This document shows positions 16,084 to 24,737 of a DNA stretch of 64,000 nt, one piece after another. The notes beneath the pieces are model-generated. The model saw nothing but the letters and a program-made list of their open reading frames with translations, was not told where the DNA came from and did not search any database. The translations under genes were made by a program, and so were the position numbers. Numbering within the stretch: the stretch's first letter is position 1; the number at the start of each line of letters is the position of its first letter. The stretch comes from Hyphomicrobiales bacterium (GTDB taxonomy: Bacteria; Pseudomonadota; Alphaproteobacteria; Rhizobiales; OSC116), in the NCBI GenBank assembly GCA_013214705.1, contig JABSRZ010000006.1, forward strand, positions 192,530 through 256,529, given 5' to 3'.

Positions 16084-17001
16084 CTAGCTTTTGCGGTTGT
16101 TGAGCTTCTCGACCAAACCCTTTAGCATATTTGCCCGATCGCCAAATATGGCCAATTGTTGTTTGGCGGCATTTATGCTGTCAGAGGCGGCTTGTTGGGC
16201 GGCTTCTAGGCCAATGAGTGAAACAAAAGTTTCTTTGCCGGCTTGCTCATCTTTATTTAACCGCTTGCCAACCTCGGCCTCGGTGCCAGTTACGTCTAAA
16301 ATATCATCGGTAATTTGGAACGCCAGACCAAAATGTTCAGCATAGTTTTTTAGCGCCGCTAATTCTGGCGCGGTGGCGCCCGCAATAATAGCACCAGCTT
16401 GGCAAGCATATTCGAATAAAGCGCCAGTTTTCTTTTGTTGTAATGAGATTATTTCATCCAATGTCAGGCTTTTTTTCTCGCCTTCAATATCGTCCATTTG
16501 CCCGCCAATCATGCCATAACGGCCAGAGGCTACGGTTAGCGCGTGGATTAATTTTAAGCGCGTGGCGGTGGGTAGTTTTTCATCGCCGCTCATGATTTCG
16601 AACGCCAAAGACAAGAAAGCATCACCCACCAATATGGCGGTGGCTTCATCGAATTTAATGTGGCAAGTGGGTTGGCCGCGGCGCAAATCATCATCATCCA
16701 TAGCTGGTAAATCGTCATGAATGAGTGATGAGCAATGAATTAGCTCTAGGGCAACAGCGGTGTCTAAAGCCGGGCTTATATCATCGGTAAATAATTGGGT
16801 TGTGGCCAAGATTAAAAACGGGCGTAACCGTTTGCCACCTTCTAATGCGCCATAGCGCAAGGCGTCTTCTAATTGGTTATTTTGCACTTGGCCGCTAAGG
16901 ATTTGGGCGATTCTAGATTCTATAATCTTTTGGCTTTGAGCCAATTGCTCATTTAATGTTGAAGCCGACAGGTGAAGCGTATTTTTGCTGTCAGAAGCCA
17001 T
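16084..17001 (-). CDS. ispA: Polyprenyl synthetase, (2E,6E)-farnesyl diphosphate synthase type
   Basis: A 305-residue short-chain trans-prenyltransferase that condenses IPP with DMAPP/GPP. The first aspartate-rich motif is in SSLIHDDLPAMDDDDLRRGQPTCH (DDxx(xx)D, about 92-100), the second is DDILDVTG near 233. GGKRLRPFLI, which binds pyrophosphate, precedes the first. The length and the two residues inserted in the first motif fit bacterial type-II farnesyl diphosphate synthases. It starts with ATG preceded by AAGGA. Located tail to tail with ispG, 18 bp apart. Confidence 0.93.
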   Translation of the reverse strand: MASDSKNTLHLSASTLNEQLAQSQKIIESRIAQILSGQVQNNQLEDALRYGALEGGKRLRPFLILATTQLFTDDISPALDTAVALELIHCSSLIHDDLPAMDDDDLRRGQPTCHIKFDEATAILVGDAFLSLAFEIMSGDEKLPTATRLKLIHALTVASGRYGMIGGQMDDIEGEKKSLTLDEIISLQQKKTGALFEYACQAGAIIAGATAPELAALKNYAEHFGLAFQITDDILDVTGTEAEVGKRLNKDEQAGKETFVSLIGLEAAQQAASDSINAAKQQLAIFGDRANMLKGLVEKLNNRKS

Positions 17002-17171
17002 ATAAAATCCTTAATTTTAAAATTAAATTGTTTATTGCAGAAAAACATTATTGGTGCAATAGCCGGGGTTAACTAATAAATGAATTGTAAAGATTGATTT
17101 TTTGGGTGTTTGGCGGTATTTATAGGCATATATTTATAGAAAAATGAAGAAAACGGTAGATTTTTGGATAA

Positions 17172-17192
17172 TTGCGCGTTATAACAGCGCAA
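17172..17192. promoter_or_regulatory. Inverted repeat upstream of rpmF
   Basis: TTGCGC (17172-17177) and GCGCAA (17187-17192) flank GTTATAAC, itself a palindrome. It lies about 100 bp before the rpmF start in the 293-bp gap to ispA. It may be an operator; I do not recognise the site. The rest of the gap shows no further feature. Confidence 0.35.
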
Positions 17193-17294
17193 ATTCTTGA
17201 TATTTGTCTCGGAAAGTGATTTTTGTGGCATTTTTATAACGGCTCTCATAAGGGCCACATTCGCTCTGCGGATATATTTATTGGAGTCATTAAA

Positions 17295-17480
17295 ATGGCA
17301 GTACCTAAGTCCAAAATCACCCGCTCTAAACGCGGTATGCGCCGCTCACATGATGCGCTAAAGCAACCTACATATATTGAAGATAAAGACAGCGGTGAAT
17401 TGCGCCGCCCACACCATATTGATCTGAAATCTGGTCAATATCGTGGCCGTCAAATATTGGAAGCCAATGAAGAGCTATAA
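17295..17480 (+). CDS. rpmF: 50S ribosomal protein bL32
   Basis: A 61-residue L32 of the zinc-free alphaproteobacterial form: [22 protein letters not shown] at the start, [19 protein letters not shown] at the end and no CxxC pairs. The ATG at 17295 has GGAG eight bases upstream; a longer in-frame reading from 17223 has no family support. A terminator follows 29 bp after the stop, so rpmF is a single-gene transcript. Confidence 0.97.
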   Translation: MAVPKSKITRSKRGMRRSHDALKQPTYIEDKDSGELRRPHHIDLKSGQYRGRQILEANEEL

Positions 17481-17509
17481 TCGCTCTTAAGATAATTGTT
17501 ATTATAAAA

Positions 17510-17542
17510 AGAAAGATAGCTTAGCTGTCTTTCTTTTTTTTT
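17510..17542 (+). terminator. Rho-independent terminator of rpmF
   Basis: An 11-bp stem AGAAAGATAGC (17510-17520) with GCTGTCTTTCT (17524-17534), one G-U pair, three-base loop, then a run of eight T's. Very strong. Confidence 0.9.
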
Positions 17543-17585
17543 GACTTTGGGCTAGGCTTTTTTTTTGACTTTGGGCCAGGCTTTT
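17535..17585. repeat. Two-copy 24-bp tandem repeat
   Basis: T-run plus GACTTTGGGCYAGGC occurs twice with a 24-bp period directly after the rpmF terminator. It looks like a slippage duplication of the terminator tail; no function inferred. Confidence 0.6.
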
Positions 17586-17635
17586 GCATGGGCGAGCTTT
17601 ATAGAGCCCAATGACCCTATTGAGAGGAATATAAA

Positions 17636-18034
17636 ATGCGTTATATATTGGCCATACCATCATTGGTATTTGTATTTGCAGTGTTGAATTATTGTATTTT
17701 TATGGGCATAGATTTAACCGCTAAACTGACCCAGTTTGACATGATATCTGGCCAGGTTTTAGAGGTTAATTTTGGCGATATACTCATATTGGTGGGATTG
17801 CTTTGCTTGTTTGTCGACATTTTGAAATCTGTCCGCACATCTGTTGGGTCGGTGATAGAACACGCGTTTTCGACCATTTTGCTGATTGCGGCGATTGTTG
17901 AATTTTTAATGCTAAAACAAGCCGGCACTATGGTGTTTTTAGTGATTACATTTATGATGTTGATTGACGTTGTGGGTGGCTATTCGGTAACCATCGGCAC
18001 GGCGAGACGCGATTTTTCTATGGTTGATAGATAA
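17636..18034 (+). CDS. Conserved-looking small membrane protein, function unknown
   Basis: I do not recognise a named family. The 132 residues hold about four hydrophobic segments (roughly 4-24, 47-64, 77-94 and 98-118), a basic patch DILKSVRTSVGSV between the second and third, and a polar tail ending RRDFSMVDR. It has a good AGAGGAA ribosome-binding site before the ATG. It lies between rpmF and a MarC-family gene on the same strand with 35 bp to the latter, so co-transcription is likely. A membrane stress or envelope role would be a guess. Confidence 0.75.
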   Translation: MRYILAIPSLVFVFAVLNYCIFMGIDLTAKLTQFDMISGQVLEVNFGDILILVGLLCLFVDILKSVRTSVGSVIEHAFSTILLIAAIVEFLMLKQAGTMVFLVITFMMLIDVVGGYSVTIGTARRDFSMVDR

Positions 18035-18068
18035 ACGACATTAAATTAATTAGAGTGATGAGGATTTT

Positions 18069-18842
18069 ATGGATTGGCCACAAATAACCGCTTTATTATT
18101 GCCGACATTTGTTACCTTTTTTGTGGTGATTGACCCAGTGGGGTTGGTGCCGTTTTTTATGACCTTAACTGACGGCGAAAGCCGCAAAGCAAAGGCCAGA
18201 ATTGCACGCCGTTCGGTGTTTATCGCCGTGGTGATTTTGACAATTTTTGCCCTTGTTGGCAAAGATTTGCTGGAATTGTTGGGCATTAGCCTATCGGCAT
18301 TTAGAATTGCCGGTGGCCTGTTGTTATTTCTGATTGCGGTGGAGATGTTGTTCGAAAAAAGAACTGAACGGCGCAAAAAAGAAGTGGATGGCACGCATAA
18401 TGTTGACGCCCAGGCCGCTGCAAGCGATAAAAATGCCGCTGCAAGCGATAAAAATGCCGCTGCAGGCGATAAAAATGCCGCTGCCAGCGACAAAAATGAG
18501 GCTGCGGGCGACAAAAACGATGATGACGACGAGGAAGACGGCGTGGACGTGGCAGTGTTCCCACTGGCTGTGCCATTTATGGCTGGCCCCGGCTCTATCG
18601 CCACCATAATTTTGCTGATGAGTGAATATGAAGACAATTGGGAGGCGCGCGTCGTGGTTTATGCGGTGATGCTCACTTGTCTGTTCACCTGTTTTATTAT
18701 GTTTAGGCTTAGCGGCAAATTAGACAGAATCATCACCCCCAAAATGACCAAAGTGGCCACCCGTTTATTGGGTGTATTGTTGGCTGCATTGAGTGTCGAG
18801 TTTATAATTTCGGGTTTAAAAAGCAGCGTATTATTCGTTTAA
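18069..18842 (+). CDS. MarC family integral membrane protein with repetitive hydrophilic insert
   Basis: MarC/UPF0056 proteins are six-helix inner-membrane proteins of unknown transport function. The N-terminal half (about 1-98) has the family segment FFVVIDPVGLVPFFMTLT and three helices; the C-terminal half (about 155-257) has VAVFPLAVPFMAGPGSIAT and three more. Between them lies an extra hydrophilic stretch: KKR-rich residues, then five copies of the heptad AAASDKN and a run of about eight acidic residues. Typical MarC proteins are about 200-215 residues, so this 257-residue form gained about 40 here. The insert sits in the central loop and need not disturb the helices. Confidence 0.88.
   Translation: MDWPQITALLLPTFVTFFVVIDPVGLVPFFMTLTDGESRKAKARIARRSVFIAVVILTIFALVGKDLLELLGISLSAFRIAGGLLLFLIAVEMLFEKRTERRKKEVDGTHNVDAQAAASDKNAAASDKNAAAGDKNAAASDKNEAAGDKNDDDDEEDGVDVAVFPLAVPFMAGPGSIATIILLMSEYEDNWEARVVVYAVMLTCLFTCFIMFRLSGKLDRIITPKMTKVATRLLGVLLAALSVEFIISGLKSSVLFV
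18414..18518. repeat. In-frame 21-bp tandem repeat (5 copies) inside the MarC gene
   Basis: Five 21-bp units begin at 18414, 18435, 18456, 18477 and 18498. The first two are identical, the third differs by one base, the fourth and fifth by a few. They encode AAASDKN-type heptads. Decay toward the 3' end suggests growth from the 5' side. Confidence 0.93.
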
Positions 18843-18858
18843 AATTCTAGGAGTTGTT

Positions 18859-20454
18859 GTGGCGAGAGATTTTCATATGCCGACAAGATCGGTAGTTTAT
18901 GGCACGCAGGCAATGGTGGCGACATCTCACCCTGTAGCTAGTTTGGCGGCCAGAGATTGTTTAGCCGCGGGCGGTAATGCCATCGATGCAGCCATTGTGG
19001 CATCGGCTATGTTATGCGTGGTTGAACCGCAATCGACCGGCATTGGCGGCGATTGCTTTGCGTTGATACGCCCAAAAGGTGAAAAAATTATTGGCTTTAA
19101 TGGCTCTGGTTATGCTGGCAGCAAAGCCAATATTGATGACTTGTTGGCCGCAGGCTTAACAGAAATTGGCATTAATGATGCCAAATCGGTCACTGTGCCG
19201 GGCGCGATTGACGCTTGGCACCAATTGCTGCGCGATTATGGCACATTAAGCTTGGGTGAAGCGTTAAAACCAGCCCAAAAAGTTGCCTCAGAGGGTTTTG
19301 TGGTTTTGCCGCGTGTGGCCTATGATTGGCAAAGCGTAGAGCCGCGTTTGGTTGGCAGGGCAGGTGCTGAGCAGCATTTGTTGCACGCCGGTAAAGCCCC
19401 GCAAGCGGGAGATTTATTTAAATTCCCAGCTTTGGCGCAAACATTACAAACCATAATAGACAAAGGCCGCGACGGTTTTTACCATGGCGATGTGGCGAAT
19501 GACATTATAGACACACTAGACGCGGGTGATGGTTTTTTGACCTTAGAAGATTTAGCCGACTATAAAGGCCAATATGTTGAGCCAATAAGAGGTCATTATA
19601 AAGGCCATGAAGTGGTGGAATTGCCGCCCAATGGACATGGCGTTACGGCTTTGATATTGTTAAATATATTGGCGAAATTTGATATGTCGGCTTATGCTGC
19701 CGGCTCGGCTGTTCGTTATCACATCCATATGGAGGCGACACGGTTTGCTTATGCCCTGCGCGATAAATATGTGGCTGACCCAGATTTTTCTGATGTGCCT
19801 TTAGCGGGATTATTGAGTGATGAGGTGGCGCAAAAAATTGCCGACCAAATAAATGTGAATGAAAAAGTTGAGCGCCATATATTGCCAGAATTGCCGATGA
19901 GCGATACGATTTATTTGGCCATTACCGATAAAGACGGCAACGCCATAAGTTTTATAAACTCAACATTTGAACATTTTGGCAGTGGCATCGTGACGGCAAA
20001 AACCGGCATTGCTTTGCAGTGCCGCGGCGCAGGTTTCTCGTTGGTTAAAAACCACCCCAACCAAATTGAACCGCGCAAGCGCCCGTTGCACACAATTATA
20101 CCAGCAATGTTAGAAAAAGATGGCGAATTGCTGATGAGTTTTGGGGTTATGGGCGGCTCTTACCAACCGTGTGGCCACGCTTTTTTCCTCAGCAATATTT
20201 TAGATTATGGCATGGACATTCAACAATCGATTGATTTTCCGCGGATGTTTATGGATGGAGAGCGGCTTGGGGTTGAGAAAACCATAACTGCCAGCTTGCG
20301 GGCAGAACTGGCCGAAAAAGGCCATGACATTTTTGAACGAACCACTCCATGGGGCGGCGCTCAGGCGGTTGAGATGACCATTAATAAAAATGGTGAGCGG
20401 CTGTTAAAAGGCGCATCTGACCCGCGTAAAGATGGCATTGCGGTGGGGATTTAG
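18859..20454 (+). CDS. Gamma-glutamyltransferase-like Ntn hydrolase
   Basis: A 531-residue member of the gamma-glutamyltranspeptidase family, which self-cleaves before a threonine that becomes the nucleophile. The expected site is in MSDTIYLAITDKDGNAIS (Thr350). Other landmarks are SHPVASLAARDCLAAGGNAIDAA near 25, EPQSTGIGGDCF near 57 and GVMGGSYQP near 433. There is no signal peptide, so unlike E. coli Ggt it is probably cytoplasmic; some such relatives hydrolyse other gamma-glutamyl or amide substrates (for example the HpxW type), so the substrate is open. The start is GTG with AGGAG five bases upstream. Confidence 0.88.
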   Translation: MARDFHMPTRSVVYGTQAMVATSHPVASLAARDCLAAGGNAIDAAIVASAMLCVVEPQSTGIGGDCFALIRPKGEKIIGFNGSGYAGSKANIDDLLAAGLTEIGINDAKSVTVPGAIDAWHQLLRDYGTLSLGEALKPAQKVASEGFVVLPRVAYDWQSVEPRLVGRAGAEQHLLHAGKAPQAGDLFKFPALAQTLQTIIDKGRDGFYHGDVANDIIDTLDAGDGFLTLEDLADYKGQYVEPIRGHYKGHEVVELPPNGHGVTALILLNILAKFDMSAYAAGSAVRYHIHMEATRFAYALRDKYVADPDFSDVPLAGLLSDEVAQKIADQINVNEKVERHILPELPMSDTIYLAITDKDGNAISFINSTFEHFGSGIVTAKTGIALQCRGAGFSLVKNHPNQIEPRKRPLHTIIPAMLEKDGELLMSFGVMGGSYQPCGHAFFLSNILDYGMDIQQSIDFPRMFMDGERLGVEKTITASLRAELAEKGHDIFERTTPWGGAQAVEMTINKNGERLLKGASDPRKDGIAVGI

Positions 20455-20482
20455 GCCAAAGTGGCGGTTTCAAATTGATACA

Positions 20483-20523
20483 AATATGTGCCAATATGCG
20501 CCACTAATGCGCCGGAATGCGCT
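20483..20523. repeat. Short imperfect tandem repeat (10-11 bp, 4 copies)
   Basis: AATATGTGCC, AATATGCGCC, ACTAATGCGCC and GGAATGCGCT follow each other just after the gamma-glutamyltransferase-like gene. Probably slippage; possible iteron-like binding array but nothing else supports that. Confidence 0.4.
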
Positions 20524-20565
20524 AGAAATCGAATCTGTATCAGTTTGGGACGTTATTTTGGCGGT

Positions 20566-20916
20566 CTAGATTTTGGTATCCAGAGCTGTGTTTTGCGACA
20601 TATTGATGATGTTGGCAGAATTTTGATAAGATATTTTGGCTTGCCAAGCGGCTTTGCGGCCAATAAAAGCCCGGCGTTTTTGGCTTTTTACTTGATGGAT
20701 ATATTGAGCTAAAAATGGATTGTTTACATGCAATCTTTCGCTGTTAAAGCGTTTATATTCAGTGACTTGCGTTGGCACAAGCTGGCGATTTTGGCTGATG
20801 GCAGGGCGGGTTATAGCCGCCGTTTCGCTAGATTTTTGCGCACTGGCATAGGTCGCGGTTTTTGGTTTGTCGTTTAAATGACTAAAATTTGTATTTGGGG
20901 TTTTGCCTACATTCAT
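20566..20916 (-). CDS. Small hypothetical protein
   Basis: A 116-residue soluble, basic protein I cannot name. The first ~65 residues are low-complexity and rich in Ser/Thr/Asn/Gln; the end (about 68-110: NPFLAQYIHQVKSQKRRAFIGRKAAWQAKISYQ) resembles the C-terminal pattern of small conserved hypothetical proteins of Hyphomicrobiales, where an FLAQ-I helix is followed by an Arg-rich RxAxxxAxxxY segment. That resemblance is from memory and not checked. Codon choice looks like that of neighbouring genes. It is divergent from the GGDEF-EAL gene (153-bp gap). Confidence 0.55.
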   Translation of the reverse strand: MNVGKTPNTNFSHLNDKPKTATYASAQKSSETAAITRPAISQNRQLVPTQVTEYKRFNSERLHVNNPFLAQYIHQVKSQKRRAFIGRKAAWQAKISYQNSANIINMSQNTALDTKI

Positions 20917-21069
20917 ATCGATGCCTATTGGTTATTATACCAATTAAGTTGCAAGAATGCGGCCAAGATGGATGATGTGCGAGAATATAGTTGAAATTAT
21001 ATCGATGTTAACCAATGCCTGCAAAACTCCGCACACAGAAATGTTTTGGATAAAACCGGTAAGACCATC

Positions 21070-22956
21070 ATGTCAGACAGTGAAAACCCCATCAATAAAA
21101 CCACAGATATTCGGCAGAGTGCCGAAACTCAGCCAGCCATTATCGCGGCTGGCAATATAACCGACGCCAATATGGCCGCTGCGAATGGCAATGGCAGCCA
21201 ATTAAGCTTGTCGGAAAATGCGAAAATATTTAGCGCCATTGGCGACATCACTTATCATTGGAATTTGGCATCTGACGACATTAGTTTTAGTCAAAATATT
21301 CAACAAATTGCCGAATTTATAGACATAAGCACAATCACCAGCGCAGCGGGGTTTGCCGCTGTTATGGCGGCCGATAATATCGATGATAGATATAATAGCG
21401 TTTGCAAATCTAGACAAAGTGACGATGGCCAAGGGGTTGAATATAAGCTTGAATATAGAATGGTGAACTCCAATAGCGGAAATCAAGGTTGTTGGATAGA
21501 AGACAAGGGAAAATGGTTTGCCGGCGCATCTGGCCGCCCAGAAACGGCGTTTGGGGTTATGCGCATTATCGACAAAAGCCGCGCTGAGGCACATGAGCAA
21601 GCTCTATATGCCAATCGGGATTTGCTGACCGGCTTTGTGCACCGCGTTCATTTGTGCGAGACATTAAAACAATCTGTTGTCAGCATTGAGAAACAGAATA
21701 AACAGGGTGCATTTTTATTAATTGGCATCGATAATTTGGCGATGATTAACCAAGCCTATGGCCTAGATGTTGCCGACGAAGTGATTGCGCTGGTGGCAAA
21801 ACGCATACAAAGCCTATTGCGCCGCACCGATGTTATTGGCCGTTATGCTGGCAATAAATTTGGCATCATATTGCACAATTGTGGTTTAGACCAAATTAGT
21901 GTTGCGGCTCAACGTTTGATTGGCGCCATTGGCGAAGATGTGATTAGAACTGGCACTGAGGCGGTGAGTGTGACTTTATCGGCTGGCGGGGTGTCGATAC
22001 CCAAACATTCAAATGTGCCGCAAGACATTATGCAATTTGCCGAACAGGCTTTAACGCTGGCCAAAGAGCGACCGGTTGAAAGTTTTTTTGTTTATCAGCC
22101 AAATAACCACCGCGAGATTTCAGGCAAAGTGAATGTTACGGTGGCGGGCGAAATTGTCAATGGGTTGAATGACCGGCGGGTGAAAGTGGTGTATCAGCCA
22201 CTTGTAGCCGCAGCTAACGGCGAAGTTGCAAGTTATGAATGTTTGATCAGGCTTGAGACCAAAGACGGTGAAACGCTAACTGCAGCGCAAATTGTGCCAG
22301 TGGCAGAGCGGTTAAACCTGATGCGATTGCTAGACTTGCGAGTGCTGGAAATAGCCCTGCAAAAACTAAAAGATGTGCCGCAGTTGCATTTGGCGGTGAA
22401 TATATCTGCCGGAACCATTGTAGATTCGAACTGGTTAGACTATTTGACTGCAAGTGTGGGCGGTCAGAAAAGCTTCGGCCATCGCCTGACCATTGAAATT
22501 ACTGAAACCGCACTGTTAAGCGATGTGCAATATACCGCCGAATTTGTGCATAAAATTCATAAATTGGGTTGTTTGGTGGCGATCGATAATTTTGGTGCGG
22601 GCCAGACAAGTTTCCAGAATTTGAAACTATTAAATGTTGATATTGTTAAAATTGATGGCTCGTTTATGCAGAATTTGCGCCATTGCGATGATGATAAATT
22701 CTTTGTGCAAACCATGCAAAATATGGCCAAACATTTTGACCTAAAAACCGTGGCTGGATGGGTCGAACATGCCGAAGATGTGGCGACATTGCGCGACATT
22801 GGGGTGGATTATTTGCAGGGCTTTTATTTTGGCCAAGGCAAAGCTGAATTGCTTAAAGCCGATAAACATGGCAAGTTGGTTTTGGGCGAGATATACCAAC
22901 AAAAAACCCGCAAAATCAAAAACACCGAACGCCAAACTAAGCTTAAAATTGGCTAA
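21070..22956 (+). CDS. PAS-GGDEF-EAL protein with altered catalytic motifs
   Basis: A cyclic-di-GMP signalling protein of 628 residues from the ATG at 21070 (a TTG at 21046 is possible). A PAS-like domain fills about 55-180, a GGDEF domain about 185-340 and an EAL domain about 350-605. The GGDEF site reads AGNKF, so cyclase activity should be lost. In the EAL domain ECLIR replaces EALLR (Glu kept), the Asn of LAVNIS and Glu of TIEITE are kept, but the DDFG loop reads DNFGAG, losing one metal-binding Asp. It may be a weak phosphodiesterase or a pure c-di-GMP or protein-binding regulator. Soluble; followed after 19 bp by a DMT transporter gene. Confidence 0.88.
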   Translation: MSDSENPINKTTDIRQSAETQPAIIAAGNITDANMAAANGNGSQLSLSENAKIFSAIGDITYHWNLASDDISFSQNIQQIAEFIDISTITSAAGFAAVMAADNIDDRYNSVCKSRQSDDGQGVEYKLEYRMVNSNSGNQGCWIEDKGKWFAGASGRPETAFGVMRIIDKSRAEAHEQALYANRDLLTGFVHRVHLCETLKQSVVSIEKQNKQGAFLLIGIDNLAMINQAYGLDVADEVIALVAKRIQSLLRRTDVIGRYAGNKFGIILHNCGLDQISVAAQRLIGAIGEDVIRTGTEAVSVTLSAGGVSIPKHSNVPQDIMQFAEQALTLAKERPVESFFVYQPNNHREISGKVNVTVAGEIVNGLNDRRVKVVYQPLVAAANGEVASYECLIRLETKDGETLTAAQIVPVAERLNLMRLLDLRVLEIALQKLKDVPQLHLAVNISAGTIVDSNWLDYLTASVGGQKSFGHRLTIEITETALLSDVQYTAEFVHKIHKLGCLVAIDNFGAGQTSFQNLKLLNVDIVKIDGSFMQNLRHCDDDKFFVQTMQNMAKHFDLKTVAGWVEHAEDVATLRDIGVDYLQGFYFGQGKAELLKADKHGKLVLGEIYQQKTRKIKNTERQTKLKIG

Positions 22957-22975
22957 TGTCTAAACGGTTCTGAGC

Positions 22976-23881
22976 ATGACAAAAAAACAAAATGAAGCCA
23001 GCTTATTGGGATTGTGTGCGGTGATATTATGGTCATTATTGGCTTTATTTACCACTTTTAACAATTATATACCGGCATTTCAATTGTTGGGGTTTAGTTT
23101 TTTTATTGCGACCTTGGTTGGCGTGGGGTTTATGTTGGCAACCCGGCAGAGTTTCAAAATATTATTGCGGTTAAAATGGCAGGCTTGGGTGCTGGGCATT
23201 TATGGTTTGTTTGGCTTTCATTTATGCTATTTTTTGGCGCTGCGTTTTGCCCCGCCGATGGAAGCCAATATAATAACCGCCTTGTGGCCATTGCTTATTG
23301 TTATGGGTTCGGTGCTGGTGTTAAAAGGCAGCCAACATGATACTGGCCTTAAATGGTGGCACATAATTGGCGCTATATTAGGCCTTGCCGGGGTGCTAAA
23401 TGTGAGTTTGGCAAATGGCCTATCTGGCTTTATATGGCAATATTTGTGGGGTTATGGCTTTGCGCTCCTTTGCGCCTTTATTTGGTCGAGCTATTCGTTA
23501 TTATTGCGCAAATTACCCGATGTGCCTACGGCGGCGGTGACCGGTTTTTGTATGGTCACATCTATTTTGGCATTTGGCTTTCATTTTGCGTTTGAAACCA
23601 CAATATGGCCAGAAACTGGTTTTTCGTGGGTGATGTTGGTGGCCATTGGTTTGGGCCCGGTGGGGGCTAGTTTTTATTTTTGGGACTATGGCATGAAGCA
23701 TGGCGATTTGCGCGCATTGGGCGCGGCTTCATATTTGTCACCGATATTTGCCACAATGTTATTGGCATTGGCCGGTTATGGCATACTGACCTATACGGTG
23801 GTGGTGAGCAGTATTTTGGTGGTTGGTGGCGCATTATTGGCCAGTAAAGATATATTATTTAAGCCCAGAAAAAAGCGCTAA
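22976..23881 (+). CDS. EamA/DMT-superfamily transporter
   Basis: A 301-residue inner-membrane protein with ten predicted helices in two EamA repeats (about 8-140 and 150-290). Motifs include the short opening loop KKQNEASLLGLCAVILWS, the FGFHLCYFLALRFAPPMEANIITALWPLL segment where EamA proteins end repeat 1, and GPVGASFYFWDYGMKHGDLRALGAASYLSPIFAT in repeat 2. The related YddG/YtfF-type exporters carry aromatic amino acids; here the substrate is unknown. Its 3' end overlaps that of gloB by 4 bp on the opposite strand. Confidence 0.9.
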   Translation: MTKKQNEASLLGLCAVILWSLLALFTTFNNYIPAFQLLGFSFFIATLVGVGFMLATRQSFKILLRLKWQAWVLGIYGLFGFHLCYFLALRFAPPMEANIITALWPLLIVMGSVLVLKGSQHDTGLKWWHIIGAILGLAGVLNVSLANGLSGFIWQYLWGYGFALLCAFIWSSYSLLLRKLPDVPTAAVTGFCMVTSILAFGFHFAFETTIWPETGFSWVMLVAIGLGPVGASFYFWDYGMKHGDLRALGAASYLSPIFATMLLALAGYGILTYTVVVSSILVVGGALLASKDILFKPRKKR

Positions 23882-24639
23882 AAATTATCTTTCATCTGCC
23901 GCAATTTGGTAAACACTTCAAGCTCAGTGGCATGCGGCATATTTAGATTTTGCCTAATTTCGGCGCTATTGGTACGCAAAAATGGGTTGCTGGCTTGTTC
24001 GGCAGCCAAACTAGTGGGTAATGTTGGTTTGCCTTGGTTGCGCAAAGTTTTCACCTCGGCCAATCTGGCTCGTAGCGCCACATTATTCGGCTCGACCGCA
24101 CGGGCAAATTGGCCATTTGAAGCGGTATATTCGTGCCCGCAATAAAGCATGGTGTCATCTGGCAGGTTTTGGAGTTTTTGGATTGAGTTGAATAATTGTG
24201 CAGCACTGCCATCTAACAACCGGCCACAGCCTAATGAAAATATAACATCTGCAACTACCGCCATTTTAAGCTGAGCTACATAAAAACAGATATGATCGGA
24301 TTTATGGCCGGGCGTGTCGAAAATCTGGATGTCTAAACCGGCGACAGTTAGTTGACCAGTTTCATCAATGGTTTGTAAGGCAAAACCCAAACCAGCAGAA
24401 TTGATGGCCGAACCATATATAGTGCCGCCAAATTGTGCCATCAGGCTGGACACGCCTTGAATGTGGTCTAAATGATAATGGGTGAGCAATATGGCGGTTA
24501 AATTCCAGCCATTGGCGGTTAAAACTTTGGCAATGGCGTCATGTTCTGGGGCATCAAATAATATGGTTTCACCGGTCGCGTCATTATGGATTAATACGGC
24601 ATAATTATCTTGAAGGCAGGGGATTTGGATGATTTGCAT
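23878..24639 (-). CDS. gloB: Hydroxyacylglutathione hydrolase (glyoxalase II)
   Basis: GloB hydrolyses S-lactoylglutathione to D-lactate and glutathione, the second step of methylglyoxal detoxification. The metallo-beta-lactamase fold shows LLTHYHLDHIQG (HxHxDH metal motif near 53-58), further ligands in FDTPGHKSDH and YCGHEYT, and the C-terminal LRTNSAEIRQNL segment of the glyoxalase II substrate-binding domain. The 253-residue length is standard. Divergent from a SAM methyltransferase gene, an arrangement common in Hyphomicrobiales. Glyoxalase I is encoded at 32940-33362. Confidence 0.95.
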   Translation of the reverse strand: MQIIQIPCLQDNYAVLIHNDATGETILFDAPEHDAIAKVLTANGWNLTAILLTHYHLDHIQGVSSLMAQFGGTIYGSAINSAGLGFALQTIDETGQLTVAGLDIQIFDTPGHKSDHICFYVAQLKMAVVADVIFSLGCGRLLDGSAAQLFNSIQKLQNLPDDTMLYCGHEYTASNGQFARAVEPNNVALRARLAEVKTLRNQGKPTLPTSLAAEQASNPFLRTNSAEIRQNLNMPHATELEVFTKLRQMKDNF

Positions 24640-24737
24640 AATTCACTCGGCTTTAATTTTTAATTTATATGATTATATCTTAAACTGGCCTATGTTAAAG
24701 CCAAATATTGATTAGTGACCGGCAAGAGTAATACCCC

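Noticed and set aside
18414..18518. CRISPR-like array
   Set aside because: The repeats are contiguous, in frame, with a 21-bp period and no spacers.
20483..20523. Iterons or a replication origin
   Set aside because: Only four poor short repeats, with no DnaA boxes or replication genes nearby.
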